This document shows positions 11,701 to 23,700 of a stretch of 64,000 nucleotides of DNA, piece after piece. The stretch is from Caenorhabditis elegans (taxonomy: Eukaryota > Nematoda > Chromadorea > Rhabditida > Rhabditidae), in the NCBI RefSeq assembly GCF_000002985.6, contig NC_003281.10:5766001-5830000 (forward strand), read 5' to 3'. Each line of letters starts with the position of its first letter. Within the stretch, counting starts at the first letter, position 1. The notes under the pieces are model-generated. The model was not told the origin of the DNA and searched no databases. It worked only from the letters and a program-made list of their open reading frames with translations. The position numbers were made by a program, and so were the translations under genes.

Positions 11701-14700
11701 AAATTCTTTTATTTTAATTATTTAAATGATACTCTGAACTTACAGCTGCGTCTGGCATTGGCATTTTTGTGTCGACTAGAAGCTCTAAACTTGCCACACA
11801 TAATCCAACAATGTCCGATTCAACACTTTTCTCAGAAGTAGAAGGTTCACCAATTGAAGTTTGTGAGAGCAGACGTGTCTGTTCGACAGGTTGTGAATGT
11901 TCAGCTGCAGCAACTACTGTCTCATCAGTCATCACAGAACAAGCAGTCATTTCCCGAGAGAACTGCCGTTGATTTTCAATTTTCTTGGCATCAAATAGGA
12001 ATTCGTTCATGCTGATGAAATTTTGATCATACGCGCTTTTCGTTGTGATCCATTGAACAATGTCTCTGAAAAATATTAAATGATTCTTCATTCAGATGCT
12101 GCCTTACTTACTGATCATCATCTCCATCCGAACTGATTTCAATCACTTCCCCCGTTCCCTTGTCATTCAATTCTTCATCATCTTCGACTTCTTCATCTAC
12201 ATCCATAGCTTCATCTCTTTCAACAGGTTTTTGACTATCAGCAAACATCGTCATTTCTGCTTCCTGATTTTTTGGATCATTATCATCATCTTCTGCTGCC
12301 TCTTCCCGATCTTCTTCTTTCTGACGTTCAGCGTCCAGTTCTTCAGGAGTTTTCTCCCTGCCTATTCGGTCCTCTTCCATAGGATCCTCGCCTGGCTGCT
12401 CCCATATTGTCGTGTCCGATGCACCCACTGATGACGTTGTCTGCTGAGATTCGGCAATTCTTGTGACCATCAGATCATCCAACTGTTCCGACATACACCT
12501 TTCTTGTCGGAATTTCTTAGCCATTTTTCGGGCGGTTCGTAACATGTCGCGTTCTTGAGGACAGATTGTTGATTTTCGAGGTTCATCTGAGAAAGTAAAT
12601 TTAAACTTTGGTTAAATTTCGATATTATTACATGAATTAAATACATCCTTGAGTTCAATTCCAAGTGCATCACACCTCTCTTTCTCCTCTCTCCAAAGAT
12701 ATTCCAATCCAGGGTTGGAAGAGTGAACTGAATATTATTTTTGTAAGAAGTTGTGCAAAATGGTGCCACCACAGGCACAAATTCATTCGAAAAATTGTGA
12801 ACGCCCCTTTGAGATTACTGTAGAGAATTTGGGCTAATTATCTTTTACTATGATATCTTTTACTTTTTTATCTTTTACTCATCCATTTTTTCGAAATTAT
12901 CTTTTACTCATTTACTCATTTTTTTTCAAATTTATTTTTTTTATCTTTTACTCATCCATTTTGAAAAAAATTATCTTTTACTCATTTACTCATTTTTTCC
13001 ATTTTTTGCTAAAAATCAGTTTTTCGGGTAAAAAAGTTGCCAGGAAGCCGATTTGGCACCTAAATTTGGCCAAATTTCTTTAGTTAATGATAAGGTGATC
13101 GTTATCTATTAGATAAAGTACTCCGACCACCCATCCGGTCTTCACTAGTCATATATCTCGATATGTAAATTCAGGAAAAATTATTGAGAAAACTGATGGA
13201 GTCCTTTCTGAAATGTCTTTAATTGATGGAATTAACAGTTTTAAAGAAAATTTACTACATTTTAGGTGGAATTTTAATCTAATTTTGGTCTTTTCAGCTA
13301 CCCAACGTAGAATTTAGACAACACAGAAGTGAACACAGGCTTATATCAGTCATTTGAAGAAGTTCAAAAAATCTGAATGGATCCGGATTCGAGCCAGGAA
13401 TGTCTCTACTGAAGACCGCGCGCTTTACCACTTCACCAAACAGGTGAGAGGCGCCCTCGTTTCAAAGCTATATATGAAATCTGTTCCATCTTGAATTTGG
13501 TAACTCAAATTGACAACTCTTCATGATAACACGAAAGTATTCTATTCTGGAATGTTGTGCAACTATTCTTATCCACAGCTAACTTGTCCTAATTGATCTT
13601 ATCCTTAACGGGAATGCAGCTTATTTGATTTTGTAGTCTTAGAATGTGCCTGTATTCTTCAGTGAAACCCTCCCGGCGGCCTAAAATGTTTTTAAGACTA
13701 TTATTTCCGAGTATATTTTTCTAAACTTCACTAGATAGCAGTTCGGGAACTTCTCTGATTCATCGGAAAAGCCTTTTGCGAAAAAAATCATTGAAGGCCT
13801 AAAAATTTTTTCTCAAAAACACCTCGAGTCTTGTATTTTCGTGGAGATAATATGCTCAGTAATTTTTATAAATTATTTTTTTCATCAAAAGCCCTGTTTT
13901 CGAGCTTAAAACGTCTTTTTTTGCGGTTTTATTCCTTTCAAAAATAAAATTGTCGTCAAATAAAATGCACGATACGCAAATGTACGCAAACACCGAGGTG
14001 TACCGTACTCCGAACAATGTTTAATTTCGATTTTTGAAAGGAATAAAATCGCAAAAAAAGACGTTTTAAGATCGAAAACAGGGTTTTTGATGAAAAAAAT
14101 AATTTATAAAAATTACTGAGCATATTATCTCCACGAAAATACAAGACTCGAGGTGTTTTTGAGAAAAAATTTTTAGGCCTTCAATGATTTTTTTCGCAAA
14201 AGGCTTTTCCGATGAATCAGAGAAGTTCCCGAACTGCTATCTAGTGAAGTTTAGAAAAATATACTCGGAAATAATAGTCTTAAAAACATTTTAGGCCGCC
14301 GGGAGGGTTTCACTGAAGAATACAGGCACATTCTAAGACTACAAAATCAAATAAGCTGCATTCCCGTTAAGGATAAGATCAATTAGGACAAGTTAGCTGT
14401 GGATAAGAATAGTTGCACAACATTCCAGAATAGAATACTTTCGTGTTATCATGAAGAGTTGTCAATTTGAGTTACCAAATTCAAGATGGAACAGATTTCA
14501 TATATAGCTTTGAAACGAGGGCGCCTCTCACCTGTTTGGTGAAGTGGTAAAGCGCGCGGTCTTCAGTAGAGACATTCCTGGCTCGAATCCGGATCCATTC
14601 AGATTTTTTGAACTTCTTCAAATGACTGATATAAGCCTGTGTTCACTTCTGTGTTGTCTAAATTCTACGTTGGGTAGCTGAAAAGACCAAAATTAGATTA

Positions 14701-17700
14701 AAATTCCACCTAAAATGTAGTAAATTTTCTTTAAAATTGTTAATTTCATCTATTATATGCATTTCAGGAAGAACTCCATCAATTTTCTCAAAATTTTGAT
14801 TTTCGAAAAAAAATTTTTTTTTGAGTGGGTAGACTCCACATAGTCACTTGAACTCGCTTGTCTGGATCTTTGATGATATAATGGCAACTTTTAAGTTGGA
14901 AAATTTTTTCCAACAGTTTATCTATAGAACATCACTAACCAACGTTAACTGAGCAGTTTGATCAACCAAATCGGCTTGAAAATATTTCTTTACACGAAAA
15001 ACTCTTTTTTTGGTAAAATTTCAAAAAAATGAGTAAATGAGTAAAAGATAATTTTTTTCAAAATGATGAGTAAAAGATAAAAAATTAAAATTGGAAAACT
15101 TGAGTAGATGAGCGATAAAAACTGTTAATTCCATCAATTAAAGACATTTCAGAAAGGACTCCATCAGTTTTCTCAATAATTTTTCCTGAATTTACATATC
15201 GAGATATATGACTAGTGAAGACCGGATGGGTGGTCGGAGTACTTTATCTAATAGATAACGATCACCTTATCATTAACTAAAGAAATTTGGCCAAATTTAG
15301 GTGCCAAATCGGCTTCCTGGCAACTTTTTTACCCGAAAAACTGATTTTTAGCAAAAAATGGAAAAAATGAGTAAATGAGTAAAAGATAATTTTTTTCAAA
15401 ATGGATGAGTAAAAGATAAAAAAAATAAATTTGAAAAAAAATGAGTAAATGAGTAAAAGATAATTTCGAAAAAATGGATGAGTAAAAGATAAAAAAGTAA
15501 AAGATATCATAGTAAAAGATAATTAGCCGAGAATTTGATATTTCTTTGTTTAAACATGTTTTTTTGCCTATTATTCTTATTCTTATTTATAATTCTTGAA
15601 ACTTTCTACATTATATGTAAGTTATATTTGTAATAAAAAATTTATTTGAAAATATGTTTAATGTGTCTAATTGAAAAAACGAGAAAAAGTCGGGACCCGG
15701 AATTGATATCATCTACAGTAATCTCAAAGACGCGCAGAGGCTATTTTTACGAAACCTCTTGACACTCAGAGGAAACACAAATAAGAAGTTATCCTAATTT
15801 TGAAAAAAATTAACCATTATCTGCCTGCATCTCCATATTCAGAATATCTGTAACCAATGCATCACATTCCACGTGGCAAGTTGTCTTCTTCTCGTATGGA
15901 GACAATAAGAGCTCATTATTTCTGATATCGCCAACTGACAAATCTTTATAAATCAACGTTGCATCTTCATCCCTCGAATCCATTCGAAATTTGACTTTTT
16001 TCAGATAAATATTATCCATTCCAAATATGGAATTATCAATGAAAAACTGGAGATGAAAAGGAAGATGAGCCTCGTATGGTTGAAAAAGTGGTTTATCGAT
16101 GACTTCTTTTCCAAGTGAATGCGTAGCTTTTTTAAGATACCATGGAGATGAAAAATAAACTCGAACAAAGTCTTCTTCTTCATCTTGATATCCGTAGAGT
16201 GAGCTGAAAGTTTTGGTGGATTACGAAAAAAGAATTGCATCGACCGGGAATCGAACCCGGGCCGCCCGCGTGGCAGGCGAGCATTCTACCACTGAACCAC
16301 CGATGCTTGTTTTATTTCTCTCCATATCCATGAAAACTTTTCATATACTTTTATTCATTCTTACGATTAAACCAGTTACCAAGCGTTTCCATGTTTTCCA
16401 CATGTTCCTTTCTCTTTCTCATTTCTCCGTCAATCTCATTCCACCGAAACCCGGAGAAAAACAGGCATCGGTGGTTCAGTGGTAGAACACAGGTAAACCG
16501 CGACATGCGAATATTCGTCGGGTGACGGGCCGCTATTTCGCGAAAAAGGTACATGGCTTCGGTGAAGCGCGGGCCGCTAATCGATGAAGAACTGGCGAAA
16601 AACGGACCGATAAATGATGAAGACGTGCGAATGCCCAGCTAGTTTTCACCCGTTTTTCGCCATATATTTGAAATTTGCGGTTCTTTAATAACAGTTGATA
16701 GTTCATATAAATTTTATTTTATGAAAAAATAAAATTTAAAAAAATGAGAAAAAAAATAAAATTATTCGGATGGGGACGGGTTGATCGATGTAGGTGGCAC
16801 GTTCCGAGGCGACAGGACTTCCGAGGCAACGAGGCGACAGGAGCCGGTGACTGTTGGAGTCGCTGAAAACAAAAAATGGTTTTTAATTCAGTATCAACTA
16901 TTTTTCTTACGTGATGAATAATCGTCCAGTTGAAATGTCACAGTCCACATGAGCGTGTTGGTGGTGGAGTCTCGTCGATCACATCATTCTGATTTGTCCC
17001 ATCTAACTGTTGCTCGGTGAGTCGCAGAGATATTTTTCCGTGTGTTCTTGAATCAGAGAATTATTACTGAATCCATCTCCAGATCCAGTGTGATGATTTT
17101 AACGATTCAGAGACGATTTCGGTTCAAATGATGCGGCTAGTTGACGATGACGAAGTTAGATTACGCCGATCTTGAAGTTTCTCTGAAAAAAAGTAGTCGA
17201 AACTTGTCGAATTTTTTTTAAAACCAACCGTTTTCCAAGTTTATCAATGACATCGTTCATTCTCGGCGGGCTCTCCGCTTCATCCGATTGGGGCTCAATA
17301 GCTGAAGAGTTGGATGATGAGTGGGTCGCCTGCTCCTCATCGTCATCTTGATCGCTATCAAAGTTCAAGCGATAAGGCACTGCGCCAGTGAACAAATGGC
17401 GTTGAGCGTTTAGTGGATTCTCATCGTCGTCTTCAGAAGTCTCTGGGCTTTGGATGGGAGTGTGCTGTTGATTCTGAAAAATTCGATTTGTTAAAATTAT
17501 GGGTTAAAAAACTGATTACATTGACAAATTGAGCACCAATTTGCGATCGCCGGTCTTCAATTACAGCATGGAAGCGAGCAGTCGGATGACCACCGCTACC
17601 GCCGGTACTTCCGGTTCCCAAGTCAATTCCATGTCCTCCAATCCTTTGTATTCACCTGCAAAATATGCATAATTCTTGCTGTTATGCTGAAATTGTGAAT

Positions 17701-20700
17701 ACCGTCTTGTCCTTTGTCGTCTGATGGTGCTTGCAGCCACTGCTTAAAGCTCCCCGCGGTGGAGACAAAACAGTGTGGGAACAGGATTGCAAGTCGGACG
17801 AATCGTCGTTTCAACGTCTGAAATGCTGAAACACGAGTATATTTACGGAAAATAATTATTTTTGCCAAAAAAATCAAAGAAGGTGAAGAAAACTATGAAA
17901 AATCGAAGAAAAAGAAAAAGAAATTGTGAAAAAATAATTTCGAAAATGAGGAGGATTTACGGTAAAGAGGGCGCGGTACCGTTATTTCGGAGTGTCGTTG
18001 CCATCTGCGTTTGGAGCTTCTTTTGAAATGCTTCTCACTCAGGCAACTCGTTTCCGACCTGAGCCGAATATAGCGGCAGTCTGGGCGAAGCCAAAACGTT
18101 AGTGAGGCTAAACCTGCCCAGGTCGGGTTTTGAACTGGCCAAACTGCCTCTTTATCTGGCCAAATTTCCTCTCCTGGCCAGATTTGGGTGGAGGTGTGGC
18201 CAGATTGGGTGCGCGCCTGGCCAAGTTTGGGGCGCAGCTGGCCAAGTTTGGGGCGCACCTGGCCAAGTTTGGGTTCTTTATTTTTAATATTGCCCGTTCG
18301 GCTCGTTCAGGGTAGGCAGCTAGCTAACATTTAAAATTAAAAATCAACAAATTGGTTCAATTTTACAGGATTTTATTAGCCGACAACAAAAAAAAACAAC
18401 AATGATAATCGATTCAACAATGATAACAACAATGATAACCAGCTCCCAATCCACAAAGAAGTCGCATTACTGGAGATAGATTTCCTCGTTCATCTGCTGC
18501 TTGAGATTTGAGATATTCGAATGTTCCGAATCTAGAAAATGTATTATTTGAAGCGTTTTTTCGGAAAATTCGAAAACTAGATCTCAATTTTGACAATTTT
18601 TCTCTAGTTTTAGAAGTAAATCGCACGCTTTCGTATTTTTTTTAAACTACAAAAATTGATACAAAATTTTAAAATTGTTGAAAAATTTCGATTTCCCGGA
18701 AAATCAAATGTTCCGAATCTGAAAATTATATTATTCAGAATTTCTGATAATTCCTAGTTATAAACAAGGATGTCACTTCTCCGTTTCTCGATTGCAAAAA
18801 AATTCGAAAATTTTTTAAAATTTTTTCTGACCGATCAGTTCTGTTTTGACAGTACGAAAGCGTATTTTCCATACCTGAATGAAGATTTTGGAATAGATCC
18901 GTAGAGAAGAACAGATAATCCTCTGTAAAGACCAAAGAATCCATGTCCATTCACTGTTTGTTTTACACAATCAATTGGTCCTCTGAATTTTGGAGTAGCA
19001 GACCGTTCATCAAGTTGAAGTTGTGTCTTGACATATTCCGTTGGGAATGTAATACAAATCTCAATACCACCAGTGATTCCTCCAATCACAATTCCACGAA
19101 CCGTCTTCTCTGAAGGTCCGTATTGCTGCCACATTGACATCATCATGCATCATCAGCATGCTGCGCAGAGCCTGAAATGATAAATGTTGTTGTCAAAATA
19201 TTATTGCAACCGACGAATAATTTAAACTCACTTTGCGGATGGGCTCGCTGTGTGCGCGGAGCCGCTTCCGCCAGAATTGCTCGAATGGTCGGTCGCCTGA
19301 ACCGGACCATTTTGTACTCGACCTGAAAATAACAATGGATTGAACGAAATTGAATATAAATATTAGGCCGGAAAATAATTACCTAATAGTAAACGAAAAC
19401 AAATCGAGAAAAAAGAGTGACTAATAATTACTTTTCACTTTTTCAACACAAAATCACAGAATACATCCATAGATATAGCTAGAAGTTTAAATTTACGAAA
19501 TTCATTCATTTCAGGCACATTTGGTGCATGCCGAAAAAAAAAATGAATTTTGGGCCAAAATTGCGAGTTTTCTTTTAAACTTTTAAACTCAAAATCCGTT
19601 TCCGCTATCGAAAAGTATTGAAAAAGGAAAAAAACCGTCAAAAATACGTTGAAAACAACCAACAACAACAACAAAAACCATAAATATATCCTATAGGAGA
19701 AACGTTTCGAAAACGATTTCGCAATAATTGCAATCGAATTATGCGCCAACGTGCCGCTGCTGACGCGGAACGCGACCTGGCCAAACTGCCCCCAAACTGT
19801 GGCCAGATTTGGCAACAAACGACGGGGGATCAAACTTGGCCAGATTGCCTAGCTGTCTGGCCAGACTGCCTTTTGCTAAATTTGTCTGCCCAGACTGCCG
19901 CTATATTCGGCTCAGGTCGGAAACGAGTTGTCTGAGATTCTCGCTCTTATATTGAAGTAGTAGAAAAGAAAAAATCACTTTGAGTCGTAAATGTGATTTG
20001 TGATTGAAACCAACAAATAATTGAAAAAAAAATTGAGTTCAATAAAAATTTAATTAAAAATATTTTCCACTAATTTTAAAATTTTGATAAGGGCCCTTAT
20101 GAAAAAATTCTGGGAAAAAATTTTTCTTCCAAAAAATTTTAATACTGCTGGATTGTGTAGGAAATGCAAATTTTAGTATTCTCCACAGTTTTCATAGCAC
20201 AATCATACTCCTGGGCAAAAAAATACAACAGTCGATTTCGCTTGTTCATAGAAAGTCAGTACTTCCAAAATGCTCTAGCTCCGCAGGCAGCTGAAATATG
20301 AAAAACTTGCCATCTAAAAAGTTGTTAGAAATAGAGTGGTCAACAAATTACATAGTGTATCTTTTTGCCATCTTGCATGGCTGAGCAGGTAGGAGCACCT
20401 AATTATGAGTCAAATATCACTAATTTTGACTGATGATATCTCCGTACTCTGCACAGAAAGCAATAAACTATTGAACATAAAACATGTTCCATAACAAACT
20501 GAACAAGTTTATAGTTGACAAGTTTTTGATATCTTGCTTGCCCGATGTGGGACATGACTTCGAAAAACTGTCATAGTAGGTAGATCAGATAGAGGAATAG
20601 AGGTTTTTACAGTTTCTTAGTTTTCAAAAGCACCACATTTGGCAAGAAAGTACAAAGATACAATTAGGGAAACATATTTTTACAATATCTGATAAATATT

Positions 20701-23700
20701 TGACAACTTTTGAAAAAAACATTTTTGGATTTTCTTGAAAAAAAAATCCATATGGTCCCCCCTTATGAAAAATTTCTAAAATTTTTTCGAAAATTTTTTT
20801 TTGAAAACTTTTCTTAATTTGTTCATATGTTATAGAAAAATGTAAATTTGATTGTTTTTTTTAGTTTCGATGTTCAGAGCACGATTTCAGACGAAAACCT
20901 GGGGTTCAGTAGAACCTCTAAGTTCAAAAAACGCATTTCCTTTGGATGCGTATATCTTTGTTGAAAAATTTTTTCTGACAAAGTGATCAACTACAAAGTT
21001 GTTTATTTTAATCTGAAGTACAACTTTGTAGTTGATAATATTTCTTCGAAAAATTTGATGGTCGAGATAAAGTTGTGTTAATTGCGGCACTTTCATGCTT
21101 CTATTTTCTTCGTCTTTTTCTGTTCATATCTCGGCCATCAAATTTTTTGAAAAAATACCATCAACTACAAAGTTGTACTTTAGATTAAGATGAACAACTT
21201 TGTAGTTGATCACTTTGTCAGAAAAAATTTTTCAACAAAGATATACGCATCCAAAGGAAATGGGTTTTTTGAACTTAGGGATTCTACTGAACCGCAGGTT
21301 TTCGTCTGAAATCGTGCTTTGAACATCGAAACTAAAAAAAAAAACAATCAAATTTACATTTTTCTATAACATCTGATCAAATTATAAAAAGTTTTCAAAA
21401 AAAAATTTCGAAAAAATTTTAGAGATTTTTCATAAGGGGGGACCCTATGGATTTTTTTTTCAAGAAAATCCAAAAATGTTTTTTTCAAAAGTTGTCAAAT
21501 ATTCATCAGATATTGTAAAAATATGTTTCCCTAATTGTATCTATGTACTTTCTTGCCAAATGTGGTGCTTTTGAAAACTAAGAAACTGTAAAAACCTCTA
21601 TTCCTCTAACTGATCTACCTATGACAGTTTTTCGAAGTCATGTCCCACATCAGGCAAGCAAGATATCAAAAAATTGTCAACTACAAACTTGTTCAAGTTG
21701 TTATGGAACATGTTTCATGTTTAATAGTTTATTGCTTTCTGTGCAGAGTACGGAGATATCATCAGTCAAAATTAGTGATATTTGACTCATAATTAGGTGC
21801 TCCTATCTGCTCAGTCATGCAAGATGGCAAAAAGATACACTATGTAATTTGTCAATCACTTCATTCCTAATAACTTTTCAAATGAAAAGTTTTTCATATT
21901 TCAGCTGCCTGCGGAGCTAGAACACTTTGGAAGTACTCACTTTCTATGAACAAGCGAAATTGACTGTTGTATTTTTTTGCCCAGAAGTGTGATTGAGCCA
22001 TAAAAACTGTGAAAAATACTAAAATATACATTTTCTACACAATCAAGAAATTTTCAAAAATTTTGGGAAAAAAATTTTCATACCAAAAAATACCAAAATT
22101 TTTTTTTCATAAGGGGGTACCCTTATGAATATTGAAATCGTACCATACTTGTGAAATTTAAAAAATCGTGAAAGTGAAATTTCAAAAAAAAAAGACTCGA
22201 ACAGACTTGTTCAACTTGTACAGTGCTCCACATAATGATACGGCCACCCCCAAATTTTGGTATAACTCAAAACTGGGTTGAGATAGCAAAACATAGTTTC
22301 TTGTGAAAATGTTCGCTGTACTGGCTAACTTTCAGATAAGTATTGGAAATATACCTGAACCGTTCGTAAAAAAAGATAAACCATTTTTTCATGAAAAACC
22401 ATATAAAAAATCCACAAAATGATACGGCCACCCTTGGTTTTTGTTTTCTTTTTTCGTTTTTTTTGCAATTTTTTTTGCTAAACGTTAGGTTTCATGTTCG
22501 TTTGTGTTTTTACAGCTATGGGTCGTGGAATAACTTTAACTGACTACGAAAAAGGACAAATTGTGCAAAATTATCTCAAGGCTTCTCGGATCGTCAGATT
22601 TTTCGTGATTTGAAACGTTTGAGAGATATGATCACTCGATATGCTTCAAATCCTGCCGCTTATTTTTTAGTCTTCTGGTCGCCCACCACTCCTTTCTGGT
22701 AGAGACAAGCGAAAAATCGTTCGTCGAGCATTCAATTGAACAGTGACTTGCTCGAAAAGTAGGAGCGAGATAAACCTGCCAGTGTCTGTTGAGACCGTAC
22801 GTCGTGTCCTTCGAAGTCCCAGTTTATCAAAAGACGAAAATTAATAAAGGCTTATTTCATTACCGAAAAACACTGCCAAAATCGTATTCAGTTTGCTAAA
22901 ATCAGCCAGAGAACTAACTGAGACAAGTGAGGATTATGGTATAATCATTCAAGCCCAGCTTTTGGTTTCAGATCATCCTTTCTTTTCTCAAATCGTGCCA
23001 GTAATCACGGTAGCCATCAGGACCATCACAGTTAAACTTTTTCTCGTCACTGAAGATGATCTGAGACCAAAACATGAGATTGAATGATCATACCGTAATC
23101 CTCACTTGTCTCCAGTTAGTTCTCTGGCTGATTTTAGCAAACTGAATACGATTTTGGCAGTGTTTTTCGGTAATGAAATAAGCCTTTATTAATTTTCGTC
23201 TTTTGATAAACTGGGACTTCGAAGGACACGACGTACGGTCTCAACAGACACTGGCAGGTTCATCTCGCTCCTACTTTTCGAGCAAGTCACTGTTCAATTG
23301 AATGCTCGACGAACGATTTTTCGCTTGTCTCTACCAGAAAGGAGTGGTGGGCGACCAGAAGACTAAAAAATAAGCGGCAGGATTTGAAGCATATCGAGTG
23401 ATCATATCTCTCAAACGTTTCAAATCACGAAAAATCTGACGATCCGAGAAGCCTTGAGATAATTTTGCACAATTTGTCCTTTTTCGTAGTCAGTTAAAGT
23501 TATTCCACGACCCATAGCTGTAAAAACACAAACGAACATGAAACCTAACGTTTAGCAAAAAAAATTGCAAAAAAAACGAAAAAAGAAAACAAAAACCAAG
23601 GGTGGCCGTATCATTTTGTGGATTTTTTATATGGTTTTTCATGAAAAAATGGTTTATCTTTTTTTACGAACGGTTCAGGTATATTTCCAATACTTATCTG

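Larger units (their letters stand above)
12807..15731. repeat. 2.7 kb near-perfect palindrome in rev-3 intron 3
   Basis: Sequence 12832 to about 14000 reappears as its reverse complement from 15528 inwards. The two ends even encode the same 77-residue frame on opposite strands (12850-13083 and 15277-15510). Arms are about 1.2 kb with a short unpaired centre near 13965-14015. The right arm has an extra block around 14745-15120 not seen in the left. A short outer inverted match (CTTTGAGATTACTGTA) at 12807-12822 and 15716-15731 flanks it. The ends are rich in ATCTTTTACTCAT repeats. Probably a non-autonomous foldback DNA transposon. No transposase frame is visible. Confidence 0.9.

Noticed and set aside
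12850..13083. 77-residue frame found twice (also at 15277-15510)
   Set aside because: The frames are mirror copies made by the palindrome and are rich in Phe, Ile and Ser from AT-rich repeats.
20887..21096. 69-residue frame in the 2 kb palindrome
   Set aside because: It runs through the palindrome centre and has no counterpart or splice context.
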